This document shows, in pieces, positions 9,193 through 18,556 of a stretch of DNA of 64,000 nucleotides; the first letter of the stretch is position 1; each line of letters opens with the position of its first letter. Where the stretch lies: assembly GCA_022710185.1 (NCBI GenBank), contig JAKLHK010000006.1, positions 62,001 to 126,000 on the forward strand, written 5' to 3'. The notes under the pieces are model-generated. The model saw only the letters and a program-made list of their open reading frames with translations, was not told where the DNA came from and searched no databases. The DNA is from Bacteroidota bacterium (GTDB lineage: Bacteria > Bacteroidota > Bacteroidia > Bacteroidales > JAGNHN01). The position numbers and the translations under genes were made by a program.

Positions 9193-10110
9193 ATGATGAG
9201 ACCTCTCCCCTGGAACATCAGCATTTCGGGCCTCCTTGGGCTTGTTTTGGCTGCCTTGCCCCTGCAGGGGCAGAACGATATGGCCTGGTGGAATGCCATC
9301 CATCAGTGGGATGGACAAACCCACTGGACCAAATACATGACCATTGCGCCTGCGTATCTCGGACCGAATGCCCTTCCGGTGCCTGAGTTGCGTCCGGCCT
9401 CCCTTCCGCGGCAGGTAACGGGCATGATGGCCCTGGAAGGCCATTTCAGTCCCGGGGATCATACGCAGGATGTGTATGCCGAGCTTTTCTGCCCGATCGG
9501 GACCAAGGCCGGGTTGCGGATTTACAGTGCAGCCGTGGAACATTATGTTACGGATACGGTCACACGCGACCTGAGGGCGTCCAGGGAAAAGGATGCCCGG
9601 GGCGTCAGTTTCGGTGACATATATGTAAGTACGGAGATCCTGCTGGCACAAGACAGGGAAGGCTGGCCCGACATCATGCTGGGCATTCACCTGCGAACGG
9701 CCAGCGGGGATAAGTTAATGGCGGCCAGGCACACCGACACCCCCGGTTACCATTTTGACCTGAGCTTCAGCAAGTCCATCGAGCGAGCGGGGCGCAAGCT
9801 GCATACCTTCACTCCTTTCGCACAGGCCGGGTTTTATGTGTGGCAGATGTTGCGCAACGATCTGTTGCAGAACGATGCTCCAAGCTACGGCCTGGGATGC
9901 GAGGCCCGTTCGGACCGGCTGCGGTTGCGCGCTGCCCTGGGCGGGTATGCAGGTTACCTTGGCGACGGGGATCAACCCATGGTAGGGCGTTTTGACCTGT
10001 GGTACACCCTGCAAACAGGATGGGCCATCAACTTCCGCTTTCAGGAAGGGATACACGACTTCCCCTACCGCAGCCTGAGGGCAGGGTTCGTCTGGGAATT
10101 CAATGAATGA
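9193..10110 (+). CDS. Putative outer-membrane protein
   Basis: 305 residues starting with two consecutive ATG codons. The signal peptide (ISGLLGLVLAALPLQGQ) is followed by a mature part with alternating hydrophobic and polar residues, many aromatic residues at strand ends, and a final strand RSLRAGFVWEFNE, consistent with an outer-membrane beta-barrel or a related envelope protein. HFSPGDHTQDVYAELFCPIG looks conserved but I do not recognise a named family. It is probably transcribed alone from the -7 element at 9168; the acyl-CoA synthetase gene converges on it, with stops 2 bp apart and no strong terminator between. Function unknown. Confidence 0.8.
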   Translation: MMRPLPWNISISGLLGLVLAALPLQGQNDMAWWNAIHQWDGQTHWTKYMTIAPAYLGPNALPVPELRPASLPRQVTGMMALEGHFSPGDHTQDVYAELFCPIGTKAGLRIYSAAVEHYVTDTVTRDLRASREKDARGVSFGDIYVSTEILLAQDREGWPDIMLGIHLRTASGDKLMAARHTDTPGYHFDLSFSKSIERAGRKLHTFTPFAQAGFYVWQMLRNDLLQNDAPSYGLGCEARSDRLRLRAALGGYAGYLGDGDQPMVGRFDLWYTLQTGWAINFRFQEGIHDFPYRSLRAGFVWEFNE

Positions 10111-10112
10111 GC

Positions 10113-11753
10113 TTAGTGCTCAGCCTTTTCCCCGGGATAGAGGAATCGTTTGATCTTGTGGGTGGCTGTTTTCTGGAAAGGCGTGGGATGGTGATGGATG
10201 GAATGGACGCGTGAGAACTTGTTCACCCGGCTGTTGACATAATCGTGCAGCTCTTTGCGCAATTCATCGATCCTATGTTCCACATAATCGCTCACCTCTT
10301 CCTTCAGGTGCTTATATTTCTCTTCCAGGGCTTCACGGTTGAAATGCACCATCGCGACCAATTTGCCTTTCTGCTCTATCACAACGGATTCCACCACATA
10401 GCGAAAGGTATTAATCACCGATTCAATCTCTTCGGGATATATGTTCTCCCCGCTGGAGCCCACGATCATGCTCTTGGATCTCCCCTTGATGACCAGGTCG
10501 CCCTGGCCGTTGAACACCCCCAGGTCACCGGTGCGGAACCAACCATCCGGGGTCAGGACCTGTTCCGTCAGCGCAGGTTCCCGGTAATAGCCCTGCATTA
10601 CGTTGGGACCTTTGACCCAGATCTCCCCTTCTCCGGTCACCGGATCGGGCTCATGAATGCGAAGTTCGACTTCGGGAACTGGCTTACCCGTTGACTGGAA
10701 GCTGCCGGCACCTACCACCTTTCCGGCCAGCAGGGGGGCGCATTCTGTTAGTCCATATCCGATGGCATAGGGGAAGCGTGCTTCCAAGAGGAAGCGCTCC
10801 ACATCGGCGGCCAGCTTGGCGCCTCCAATCCCAAAGAACCTTACCTCTCCCCCGAAGGTACGCATCAGGCTCTTGCCGGCCAGCCAATGCAACACCCGGC
10901 GAAACGCAGTACGGGTATAGAGAAACCGGATGAACGCGCTCCGCGTGAAGGTGGGCAACACCTTGTTCCGGTATATCTTCTCTATGATCAGGGGTACTGA
11001 GAGGATGGTGGTGGGCTTCACGCGCTGAAGGGCGGGCAGGAGCACGGCCGGAGTGGGCGGCTTGCGCAGGTAATACACACAGGCCCCCTGGGAAACCGGG
11101 AGCAAAAGGCTCAGGGTATTCTCAAGGGTATGCGAAAGGGGCAGAAGGGAAAGGAAACGGTCTTCCTTAACCACCTGCTGCAGGGCATAGCCCTGGTATA
11201 CATTGGTACAGATGTTCCGGTGTGTCAGCATCACTCCTTTGGAACTGCCCGTGGTTCCTGAGGTGTAGATGATCGCAGCCAGGTCGCCGGGCTGAACGTC
11301 TACGGCTTCGAAGGCCGTCACAGCTTCCTGCTGATCCAGGTCATCCATCCGGATGATGATGCCGGTGAAAGGTTCTTCCATTTCCTCCATGCGGGCTCTC
11401 AAGCTGTCGGACAGGATGACCGCCTTGCTTCCCGAATGTTTCAGGATGTTGGCGATCTCCCGGGCATGAAAGTCGGGCAGCAGGGGGACCATGACGGCCC
11501 TGGCACAATGGATCCCGAAGTTTGCTATGCCCCAGGAAGGCATGTTGTGACCCAGAATGGCTACCCTGTCACCCGCTTCAATCCCAAGAGTGCCCAGGCG
11601 AGAAGCCAGTGCATGCACCATATCCAGTACCCGGGCATAGGGGAGCGGAGTTCCATCCTCCCAGGAGAGGGCCGGGCGGGAAGGATGGGCCTCTACTGTG
11701 AAACGGAGCATCGCGGGGGTAGTCATCGGCAGGGAATCAGGCATAGAGGACAT
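10113..11753 (-). CDS. AMP-binding long-chain acyl-CoA synthetase-like enzyme
   Basis: 546 residues from ATG 11753. The frame is open to 11789, but a TATCTTTG promoter element at 11767-11774 lies inside that extension, so the later ATG is chosen. It has the ANL-superfamily P-loop YTSGTTGSSKG (about residues 163-173), the A5-type motif GYGLTECAP, the acyl-adenylate aspartate in GWFRTGDLG, and the hinge/C-domain motif GRSKSMIVGSSGENIYPEEIE. The catalytic lysine region near the end (PFQKTATHKIKRFLYP) is present. It should activate a fatty or other carboxylic acid with ATP and CoA. The charged helical stretch EEKYKHLKEEVSDYVEHRIDEL near the C-terminus is typical of the Bacteroidota/FadD15-like group. 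No acyltransferase partner lies beside it. Confidence 0.93.
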   Translation of the reverse strand: MSSMPDSLPMTTPAMLRFTVEAHPSRPALSWEDGTPLPYARVLDMVHALASRLGTLGIEAGDRVAILGHNMPSWGIANFGIHCARAVMVPLLPDFHAREIANILKHSGSKAVILSDSLRARMEEMEEPFTGIIIRMDDLDQQEAVTAFEAVDVQPGDLAAIIYTSGTTGSSKGVMLTHRNICTNVYQGYALQQVVKEDRFLSLLPLSHTLENTLSLLLPVSQGACVYYLRKPPTPAVLLPALQRVKPTTILSVPLIIEKIYRNKVLPTFTRSAFIRFLYTRTAFRRVLHWLAGKSLMRTFGGEVRFFGIGGAKLAADVERFLLEARFPYAIGYGLTECAPLLAGKVVGAGSFQSTGKPVPEVELRIHEPDPVTGEGEIWVKGPNVMQGYYREPALTEQVLTPDGWFRTGDLGVFNGQGDLVIKGRSKSMIVGSSGENIYPEEIESVINTFRYVVESVVIEQKGKLVAMVHFNREALEEKYKHLKEEVSDYVEHRIDELRKELHDYVNSRVNKFSRVHSIHHHPTPFQKTATHKIKRFLYPGEKAEH

Positions 11754-11766
11754 TATTAATAATATG

Positions 11767-11774
11767 CAAAGATA
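11767..11774 (-). promoter_or_regulatory. -7 element (TATCTTTG) of acyl-CoA synthetase gene
   Basis: Exact TAnnTTTG on the minus strand, 13 bases before the ATG at 11753. It decides the start-site choice for that gene. Confidence 0.6.
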
Positions 11775-11974
11775 GGCAAACACATCCACGTACTTTAATA
11801 TATATCATAAGACCAGGGGGCAATGACGTGGCAGTTAGCAAGCATTGGATTATTCCGGCAGGAGTCCTCCATCCCTGGTTGTTCAGCCCAACAAAAAAAA
11901 TGTTAAACGGCCGATCACGGTTAAACGAATTGCAGGCGCGACTGTCCTAAGGACAACACCAACACTATTTCCAG

Positions 11975-12427
11975 ATGAAAGGAACAATGAAAGGTATTCG
12001 TAGGCGAGTTGTGGTCGCAGGGCTGATGATGCTGGGCCTGGGACTTGCACTGAACGCCCAGTCGGGCCGGGGCCAGGGGATGCGCGGCGAAATGCCGGAT
12101 TCCGCCGGTTTTGCCCGTCACATGGACCGCTTGTCGGCCGACCTGAAATTGGACGAAAAGCAGAAGGTCCGCGTGGCTGAGCTGGAACGGGCCCATCTTC
12201 AGACCATGGAGAAGGAGCGCAATAACCGGCAGGCAGACCGGACCGCCCACACCGAAGCAATGCAGCAGCTCCGAAAACAGCATGAGGCTGACATGAAGAA
12301 GGTGCTCACAGAAGAACAGTACACCCTTTGGCTTGAAGGCCGCCAACAGCAGGTACGCGAGCGCAGGCATGACGGTCGAGGGCAAGGCAAGGGCGGATAC
12401 GGCCCCGGAAGAGGGGGGCGGCCGTAA
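11975..12427 (+). CDS. Spy/CpxP-like periplasmic protein
   Basis: 150 residues with a signal peptide (RRRVVVAGLMMLGLGLALNA). The mature chain is a charged helical bundle: DRLSADLKLDEKQKVRVAELERAH, then EAMQQLRKQHEADMKKVLTEEQYTLWLEGR, the LTxEQ pattern of the Spy/CpxP (LTXXQ) superfamily and of DUF4890-like Bacteroidota proteins. The tail is glycine/arginine-rich (GRGQGKGGYGPGRGG). Proteins of this kind act as periplasmic chaperones or stress sensors; that role is inferred from architecture. ATG 11987 is an alternative start. A terminator follows. Confidence 0.78.
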   Translation: MKGTMKGIRRRVVVAGLMMLGLGLALNAQSGRGQGMRGEMPDSAGFARHMDRLSADLKLDEKQKVRVAELERAHLQTMEKERNNRQADRTAHTEAMQQLRKQHEADMKKVLTEEQYTLWLEGRQQQVRERRHDGRGQGKGGYGPGRGGRP

Positions 12428-12473
12428 GGTAATCCTTCCCAGACAAACACCGGCCGGAGCCCTTCCGGCACTG

Positions 12474-12505
12474 AGGCTGCCTCCCCCAAATGGCAGCCTT
12501 TTTTA
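12474..12505 (+). terminator. Intrinsic terminator after Spy-like gene
   Basis: 8-bp stem AGGCTGCC/GGCAGCCT (12474-12481 with 12492-12499), 10-nt loop, then six T. Confidence 0.85.
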
Positions 12506-12617
12506 TTGGACCGATGAAAGTGGGCGGGAATGGCTCAATGGAGAATTCATGTAGGACAGCCATGATGAATCCAACACGAACCTAACTCTGGTTTTACTGT
12601 TGGCATCATTTAATTCT

Positions 12618-12649
12618 ATCCTTTCTTTTGCTCACCCCAAAGAAAGGAT
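12618..12649. repeat. Perfect inverted repeat, A/G-rich arms
   Basis: Arms ATCCTTTCTTT (12618-12628) and AAAGAAAGGAT (12639-12649), 10-nt loop TGCTCACCCC. A further AAAGAAAAG copy follows. It has no U-run, so it is not a standard terminator. Confidence 0.7.
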
Positions 12650-12823
12650 CAAAGAAAAGGGAGGCCTGGGTTTTCCGCGAGCCCGGTCCTGGGAGTTCCA
12701 GACCAAAGTTCCCGCAGCGGCTCGGAAGGCGGCATGCCATATTAGTACAATACTGATTGGCCCTAAACTCTTGTAATAGAGCAACTCCCACCCGATTTCC
12801 GCGGTGATCCCCTGAAATTCAGG

Positions 12824-12844
12824 GCTCAGCGCTCAATGCTCAGT
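12824..12844. repeat. Three imperfect 7-bp units (GCTCAGC type)
   Basis: GCTCAGC, GCTCAAT, GCTCAGT in direct succession, 37 bp from the 3' end of the TonB-type receptor gene. One of several period-7 repeats in this window. Confidence 0.5.
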
Positions 12845-12880
12845 TGTTCCATCAGGGGAGAAAAAGAAATTTACGGATGA

Positions 12881-15343
12881 TCAATATTCGTAGCCGCCCT
12901 CCCCATTGCCGCCATTGCCCCCGTTCTCCCCATTCTCTCCATTGCGCTTGGGCTTGTAGTCGTTGATGCGGAAAGTGAGCGTAAGCTGGATGACCTGGGG
13001 CTCGCGCTGCATCACAGTATGCTCGTAATAACCCAGGCTACGGGCGGTAAAGTCATGCTTTTGGGTAGCAAAGATATCCCTCACGTTCAGCACAGCGGTC
13101 ATGCGGTTCTTCATGAAGTCCTGACGCAGGGCGGCGCTGGTCATCAACATGCCCCTGGAGGTTCCCTGGGCAGTGACGGAGGGGCCATGATAGCCGGTAT
13201 TGAGCTGCAGCCGCGTAGCCCGGCCGAACTTGATATTGGCATTGAGGCGGCTCCTCCAGTTGGTGCTTTCCTTGTCGACGGAATTGCCATTGACTTCCCC
13301 GTTCAGCTGGTAGCGGTAGACTGAGCCGCTCAGGTTGAAGTTCAGGAACTCATTGACCTCGTAATTGAACATGGCTTCCATTCCCAGGCTGTGATCCTCG
13401 TTGAGATTGGTCATGGTATGCAGGATCACTCCATCTTCCAGGGGCGTCAGCAGGCGGGTGATAAGGTTTTCGGTGTTCCGGTAGAAGGTCTCCACCGAGA
13501 GATAAGTCATCCCCCACTTCTTCATGGCCGAAAACTCCATAGAGTTCACATATTCCGGTTCCAGATCAGGATTGCCCTGACGCAGGTTGTCCTTATCGAT
13601 ATAGTTAAGGAAGGGTTCGAGATCCCATCCCCGGGGGCGCTCGATCCGGCGGGTATAGCTGGCCTGCAATTGGTAATCCCTGGCGAGTTTTTGCGACAGG
13701 TGCAGTGTCGGGAACCAGTCCATGCGGTCCACGGTATACTCCCCCCCCACCTCATCCGTTGAGATCACCCGGTTGGTATATTCTGCCCTCAGTCCGGCCT
13801 GGTAACCGAGCTTTCCCCATTCTCCGCCGAAGGTTGCATAGCCTGCATGGATATCCTGTGAAAAATCCATGGAGCTGCTGAACCGATCGTTGTCGGTCCA
13901 GGTGCCGGAGGCGTCGAGCTCCTGAAAGTCATAGCTTTCGCTTTCGCGCTCCAGGCTGGTCTGCCAGCCGGTTTCCAGTTTCCCCACCCAGAAGGGGCGC
14001 ACATAGTCGGCCTTGAACTGCATATCATGGGATTCCTGCCCTTCCTGGGCTCTGGTGCGGTGATAGGGTTCGCCCAGGTTGGAAAAGCTGGCATCGGTGA
14101 GCCATTCGTCCGTGGTCTCGTTGCTCCCCCCGCTGCGGTTGGCATAATCGAGGAACAGGTCCAGCTGGTGGTCGCGGGGGGCATATTTATGCTGAAAATT
14201 GAGGTTGAAGCCGTAGAAGTCGCGCTCCCTTGGTGAGCTGGTCTCGCTGCGGTAATATATCTCCTCCCCGGCCGGACTGCTCCACTCGTGGTAGCGTGCG
14301 CCGCCACCATGTTCGAAGGAGAAGGTGCCTATGTTCGCCGAAATGCCCAGGGTGCTTTTATTCGTAATGAAATAATCCATCCCCAGCTTGCCGCTCATGT
14401 TCCCGCGCGCCATATTCCTGCTCCCCGTTCCTTCCAGGATATTCAGGGTATCGTTTACATCCAGTTCACGGTAAGACTCGCGCTCCCCCTTGAAATGGTC
14501 GTCGCGGTAGTCAATGCTGCCATAATAGTTGGCTCGGGTCGTTCGGTAATTCAGCAGCAGGTCGGCCCTGTATTTGTCGTTGGTCCCTATTCCGAGGTTC
14601 ATCACCCCATTGATGCCCCTGTCCTGCTGTTTCTTGGTTATCACATTGATGATGCCTGCCGTGCCTTCCGGATCATATTTTGCCGACGGGTTGGTTATAA
14701 TCTCTATCTCCTTGATCTGGGCTGCAGGTATGGCCTGCAGCGCATCACTGCCTTCCAGGATGCTGGGCCTTCCGTTAACAAGCACTGTGAAGTTCGAGCT
14801 GCCCCGGAGACTGACATTACCTTCGATGTCCACTTCCACAGAGGGCGTGTTTTCCAGCACATCCGCCGCGGTACCGCCTGCAGCGTTGATGTTCTGGTCC
14901 ACACTTACCACCTTCTTATCGATCCTGAACTCATAGGCCGCCCGGTCCGCAGTGATCTCTGCGCCTTCCAGGACAATAGAAACAGGTTTCAATTGAAGGT
15001 CCTCCACCATGGTCACCTCCTCCCTGGGGGTTACCGCCAGGCCGTTCACCTCTTTCTTTTCATATCCGATAAAATTGGCCACCAGGCGATAGCGGCCATA
15101 GGGTACGGAAGGGATACGGTACTCCCCGCGGATGTTCGTGGTACCACCGGTCACCAGGGAAGAATCCCGCATGCTGAACAAGGCCACATTGGCGTATTCG
15201 ATTGCCTTTCCACTGGACTCGTCAACGATTTTACCCGCAACCACGGCCGAACCCTGGGGAGGGGTGGCCTGCCCCCGGGGTTGTGCTATGAGTTCATGGA
15301 CAAGGATAAAAAGGACGAGTAAGCCTGCAATTCTGTAATTCAT
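12881..15343 (-). CDS. TonB-dependent-receptor-like outer-membrane beta-barrel protein
   Basis: 820 residues from ATG 15343, where a clean signal peptide starts (MNYRIAGLLVLFILVHELIA, then Q); an upstream extension of 51 codons lacks one. Order: CarboxypepD_reg-like carrier domain (about residues 30-120, VVAGKIVDESSGKAIEYANVALF), plug domain (about 125-240, VLENTPSVEVDIEGNVSLRG and IKEIEIITNPSAKYDPEGTAGIINV), then a C-terminal barrel of the OMP_b-brl_3 type. The C-terminus carries NGE/NGG triplets (GENGENGGNGGNGEGGYEY), an odd low-complexity tail after the last strand. The family sits in the outer membrane and often takes up siderophores, peptides or glycans. The upstream beta-mannosidase, 119 bp away on the same strand, suggests but does not prove a glycan-related role. 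Confidence 0.92.
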   Translation of the reverse strand: MNYRIAGLLVLFILVHELIAQPRGQATPPQGSAVVAGKIVDESSGKAIEYANVALFSMRDSSLVTGGTTNIRGEYRIPSVPYGRYRLVANFIGYEKKEVNGLAVTPREEVTMVEDLQLKPVSIVLEGAEITADRAAYEFRIDKKVVSVDQNINAAGGTAADVLENTPSVEVDIEGNVSLRGSSNFTVLVNGRPSILEGSDALQAIPAAQIKEIEIITNPSAKYDPEGTAGIINVITKKQQDRGINGVMNLGIGTNDKYRADLLLNYRTTRANYYGSIDYRDDHFKGERESYRELDVNDTLNILEGTGSRNMARGNMSGKLGMDYFITNKSTLGISANIGTFSFEHGGGARYHEWSSPAGEEIYYRSETSSPRERDFYGFNLNFQHKYAPRDHQLDLFLDYANRSGGSNETTDEWLTDASFSNLGEPYHRTRAQEGQESHDMQFKADYVRPFWVGKLETGWQTSLERESESYDFQELDASGTWTDNDRFSSSMDFSQDIHAGYATFGGEWGKLGYQAGLRAEYTNRVISTDEVGGEYTVDRMDWFPTLHLSQKLARDYQLQASYTRRIERPRGWDLEPFLNYIDKDNLRQGNPDLEPEYVNSMEFSAMKKWGMTYLSVETFYRNTENLITRLLTPLEDGVILHTMTNLNEDHSLGMEAMFNYEVNEFLNFNLSGSVYRYQLNGEVNGNSVDKESTNWRSRLNANIKFGRATRLQLNTGYHGPSVTAQGTSRGMLMTSAALRQDFMKNRMTAVLNVRDIFATQKHDFTARSLGYYEHTVMQREPQVIQLTLTFRINDYKPKRNGENGENGGNGGNGEGGYEY

Positions 15344-15462
15344 CAAAGGGAGTGATTTTGGATAATAAAAACGCCACAAGGCATAGGTAGAACACGGAAT
15401 CTTTGACAAAGTTCTGGCGAAAAGGTTTAGCGGCAAGAAATTTCTGTGTAAAAAAGTGTTAA

Positions 15463-18012
15463 TCAACGATGGGTCGCGGCGTTCAGCGTCCACCATTTCA
15501 ATTCCGGAGCCTCTTTATGGTTTTCGGGCACTACGGTGATCCTGTACACTTCCCCCGGCAGCAAGTCGAAACCGTTTGCATTGAGGAAAACGCCATCCGG
15601 AGCCAGGATCTCGAGGTCGCGGATGAGGACGGGCGAGCTCAACACCAGTTCATAATAGCTCCCTTTCCTGCGCAGGTTGGCTTCGATGGATTCCCGTGGC
15701 AGGAGCTGGTCCATGGCTTCGGCAAAGTACCCGTGGGCGTGTTTCACCCTTCCGTCGGGCAGGTGTACCGAGGCTTTCCAGAACATGCGGCCCGGGTCGA
15801 TCCCCTGGGTAGTGTTTTCCAATCCTATCCTCGCCTGCACGCTTCCATCAGGCTGCAATTCCAGGCGCTGCTCCCGATGCAAATACTCCCGGCCATGGAA
15901 GTCCTGGACGCTCAGCTCCAGCTCAGCGCTCCCGGACAGGGTATCCGAAGTCAGAAAGAGCTGGACCTCGCCACCCACAGCCAGGCCAAACAGCAGGACA
16001 TCGTCGAACAACGCCTGCAGCCGGTAGTATAGGGGCTTGGGCCTTCCTTCCCCATCGATGGCCGACCAGGTGGCTCCCGGCCATACATCGTTCCATTGCC
16101 AGAACAGGCTGCCCGCGCAGCAGGGGGCATGCCGGCGGTGGGCGGCGATGGCCGTTTCCATGCCCCTGGCCTGTAAGGCGCGCGTAAGGTGCAGATAATC
16201 ATAAAGGTCGGAAGACAGGGGATAGTGATCGACCATGTAACGGTCGATGACCGGATAGCCGATGCGGTGCTTCTGGTGCGACAGCAATTCAGGGGAGCCT
16301 TTGTGGTATGAGGATTCCGGAAGAAAGGCGGCCAGGGTGTGCCAGGCTGGCATTGACTGCATCCCGAACTCGCTTACGAAGCGGCCGATGTTCTCCCGCC
16401 GGGTGAACGCATCAAAAGGCTGCTCCCCATGCCATACCCCCCAGTAATGCAGGTCTCCTCCATCCCATACATCCTCGCGGGCCCAGTTGTGCAAGGGCGA
16501 GGACGGCCAGTACGCTTTGCCCGGATCGAGGGCGTGAACCACCTCCGGCAGCAGGGAATCGAACACCAGGGCATAATCTGCCTCCACCTTCATCTGTTGT
16601 TCAGAGGTGTACATATCCTTCCATCCCCAGTTGTTCCAACCCACCCAGTTCTCATTGTTACCGCACCAGAGGGCCAGGCAGGGATGATTGCGCAGCCGTT
16701 GCACCTGCTGCTGCGACTCCTGGGCTACGCTCTGAAGGAAAGCGCTGTCGGCAGGATACATGGAGCAGGCAAACATGAAGTCCTGCCAAACCAGGATACC
16801 ATAACGGTCACATAGCTCGTAAAACAGGTTGTCCTCATATATCCCCCCTCCCCAAACCCTCAGCATGTTCACTCCGGCCTCCGCCGCCAGACGGACCAGG
16901 TATTCGTATTCTTCGGGAGCCACACGGGCGGGGAACATATCGAGGGGAATGAGGTTGGCGCCCCGGGCGAAGATGTCCCGGCCGTTTACGCGGAAGCGGA
17001 AAGACCGGCCACAACTGTCCTGATCCTGTACCAATGCCAGGCTACGCAGGCCGGTCACCACCTCCTTCACATCGAGTTCTTGCCTGCCCTGCAATAGCCT
17101 GATCTTGAAGTCCTGGAGGTCCTGTGGCCCCAAACCCCGGGGCCACCAGAGCGAGGGTGTGTCGAGTTCCAGGCGGAGCATCATCAAGGGATCCTGTCCT
17201 TCAGGTACACTACCGGTCCAGACTTTGCCACCGGACCTCACTTCCAGCATCATACCGGGGCCGAAGCGGCCATTCAGGGCACATACCGCCGTCAACAGCG
17301 CCCTGTCCGCTGATACGCTGTCCTGCCGGATATGCACATCCGATATGCGGTGAGGGGGCCGGAATTCCAATCGTACCGCCTTCCATATCCCCTGATCCAG
17401 GAAACGGGGACCCCAGTCCCAGCCAAAATGGTAGGCAGCCTTGCGGTGGAGGGCGTAGCTGCTGGGTGGGGCCCAGCCTGCCAGGCTCTGCCTCAGGGAG
17501 TCCATGGATACGGTTGGCGAAAACACCACCCTGAGCTCATTCTCCTCTTCCTGCCAATCCTGCCTCAGCTCCACTTCCCAGCGAACGAACATATTGTCCG
17601 CAGCAAGCACTTCCTTACCGTTGAAAAAGACGCGGGCATAGGTATCCAGGCCATCGAAGACCAGGACCATCGCTTCGTCCTGCGCAGGCAGGCGCGGAAG
17701 GTCGAAACGCAGCCTGTATTCCCAGGAGCGTTCCCCTATCCACTGAAGATCCATTTCGTTGGTCCCAAAATAAGGATCCGGGATCAACCCATGGGCTGAA
17801 AGATCGGTATGTATGCCGCCGGGCACCTTTGCTGAAAGCCATCCTGTGTTATCCTCAGCCCTGAACTCCCAGCCATCGTTCAGGGAATACACCCTAAGCG
17901 TTTTGGTGGCATGGGAAGAACGGCAGGCGGTGAAGAGGGAGAAACCCAGCAGCAGGAACGCCATAAGCGTGAATACCTGAGCCTTATGCACAGATCCGGT
18001 ACTGCACTTCAT
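15463..18012 (-). CDS. Beta-mannosidase, glycoside hydrolase family 2, lipoprotein
   Basis: 849 residues. The N-terminus ends in a lipobox (LFTAC, Cys30), so it is probably a lipid-anchored envelope enzyme. A GH2 sugar-binding jelly roll (about 38-220, LNDGWEFRA, VPGGIHTDL) precedes an immunoglobulin-like domain and the TIM barrel. The barrel carries the acid/base glutamate in WCGNNE (E454) and the nucleophile in VSEFG (E548). Other signatures are FHFGWDWGP-like (YHFGWDWGPRF, about 194-204) and RVWGGGIYED (385-394), both strongly typical of beta-mannosidases rather than beta-galactosidases. It should remove terminal beta-linked mannose from manno-oligosaccharides or N-glycan cores. It lies upstream of and codirectional with a TonB-type receptor, possibly as a small glycan-utilisation pair; no SusD homologue is present. 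Confidence 0.93.
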   Translation of the reverse strand: MKCSTGSVHKAQVFTLMAFLLLGFSLFTACRSSHATKTLRVYSLNDGWEFRAEDNTGWLSAKVPGGIHTDLSAHGLIPDPYFGTNEMDLQWIGERSWEYRLRFDLPRLPAQDEAMVLVFDGLDTYARVFFNGKEVLAADNMFVRWEVELRQDWQEEENELRVVFSPTVSMDSLRQSLAGWAPPSSYALHRKAAYHFGWDWGPRFLDQGIWKAVRLEFRPPHRISDVHIRQDSVSADRALLTAVCALNGRFGPGMMLEVRSGGKVWTGSVPEGQDPLMMLRLELDTPSLWWPRGLGPQDLQDFKIRLLQGRQELDVKEVVTGLRSLALVQDQDSCGRSFRFRVNGRDIFARGANLIPLDMFPARVAPEEYEYLVRLAAEAGVNMLRVWGGGIYEDNLFYELCDRYGILVWQDFMFACSMYPADSAFLQSVAQESQQQVQRLRNHPCLALWCGNNENWVGWNNWGWKDMYTSEQQMKVEADYALVFDSLLPEVVHALDPGKAYWPSSPLHNWAREDVWDGGDLHYWGVWHGEQPFDAFTRRENIGRFVSEFGMQSMPAWHTLAAFLPESSYHKGSPELLSHQKHRIGYPVIDRYMVDHYPLSSDLYDYLHLTRALQARGMETAIAAHRRHAPCCAGSLFWQWNDVWPGATWSAIDGEGRPKPLYYRLQALFDDVLLFGLAVGGEVQLFLTSDTLSGSAELELSVQDFHGREYLHREQRLELQPDGSVQARIGLENTTQGIDPGRMFWKASVHLPDGRVKHAHGYFAEAMDQLLPRESIEANLRRKGSYYELVLSSPVLIRDLEILAPDGVFLNANGFDLLPGEVYRITVVPENHKEAPELKWWTLNAATHR

Positions 18013-18089
18013 GGGCAGGGAAGTTGGGAAAGGTGATATTCCGCACCATTTGCTAATTTTACCGCAAACTAAGGAAAAGGAAAGATACT

Positions 18090-18461
18090 ATGAACTTCGA
18101 GATGGAAGGTCGTTTGGTGATGAAATGCCCTGTCAGCCAGGTTTCCCCCACATTCAGGAAGCGGGAGTTCGTCATCGAGCATTCGGAGCGCAGCGGGGAC
18201 CGGGAATTCACCGACTACATACGCTTTCAGGTCACCCAGGACCGTTGCGACATCCTGGACCGCTTCAAGGTCGGACAGGAAATCAAGGTGAGTTTCAGCC
18301 TGAGGGGACGGAAGTATGAAAAGGACGGGGATGTGAAATATTTCACCAATATCGAAGCCTGGAAGATCGAGGACAAGTCCCAGGCAGGAGCTGCGGCACC
18401 GGCACCACCCGAGGACTATGACCTGCCCCCGGCGGGGGCCGAGGACGACCTCCCCTTCTGA
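18090..18461 (+). CDS. DUF3127 protein with SSB-like acidic tail
   Basis: 123 residues. The body (MNFEMEGRLVMKCPVSQVSPTFRKREFVIE ... DYIRFQVTQDRCDILDRFKVGQEIKVSFSLRGRKYE) matches DUF3127, a Bacteroidota family with an OB-fold-like strand pattern. A flexible Ala/Pro linker follows and the chain ends EDDLPF. This closely resembles the acidic tip of bacterial SSB (DDDIPF in E. coli), which docks DNA-repair enzymes. The combination of a probable OB-fold and an SSB-type tip suggests a nucleic-acid-binding accessory protein able to recruit SSB partners (inference). It is divergent from the beta-mannosidase gene, 77 bp apart. Confidence 0.88.
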   Translation: MNFEMEGRLVMKCPVSQVSPTFRKREFVIEHSERSGDREFTDYIRFQVTQDRCDILDRFKVGQEIKVSFSLRGRKYEKDGDVKYFTNIEAWKIEDKSQAGAAAPAPPEDYDLPPAGAEDDLPF

Positions 18462-18556
18462 GGCCGGCGGAAGTAAGGGCTGAGACTGCGAACCACATGC
18501 ATCGCAGCGGGACAGCCCCAGGGAGTGATTGACCGCAGAGCCAGCAGGAGATTTCC

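Larger units (their letters stand above)
12506..12880. other. Gene-free region with hairpin and heptamer repeat
   Basis: No credible gene; a 61-codon minus-strand frame at 12606-12791 has no recognisable domain and overlaps a hairpin. The region holds a perfect 11-bp inverted repeat at 12618-12649 and a three-unit 7-bp repeat at 12824-12844. Nothing else was recognised. Confidence 0.5.

Noticed and set aside
12606..12791. 61-codon minus frame
   Set aside because: No domain, spans the perfect hairpin at 12618-12649; most likely non-coding.
15344..15496. 51-residue N-terminal extension of the TonB-type receptor
   Set aside because: It runs into the 3' end of the beta-mannosidase gene and would bury the clear signal peptide that starts at 15343.
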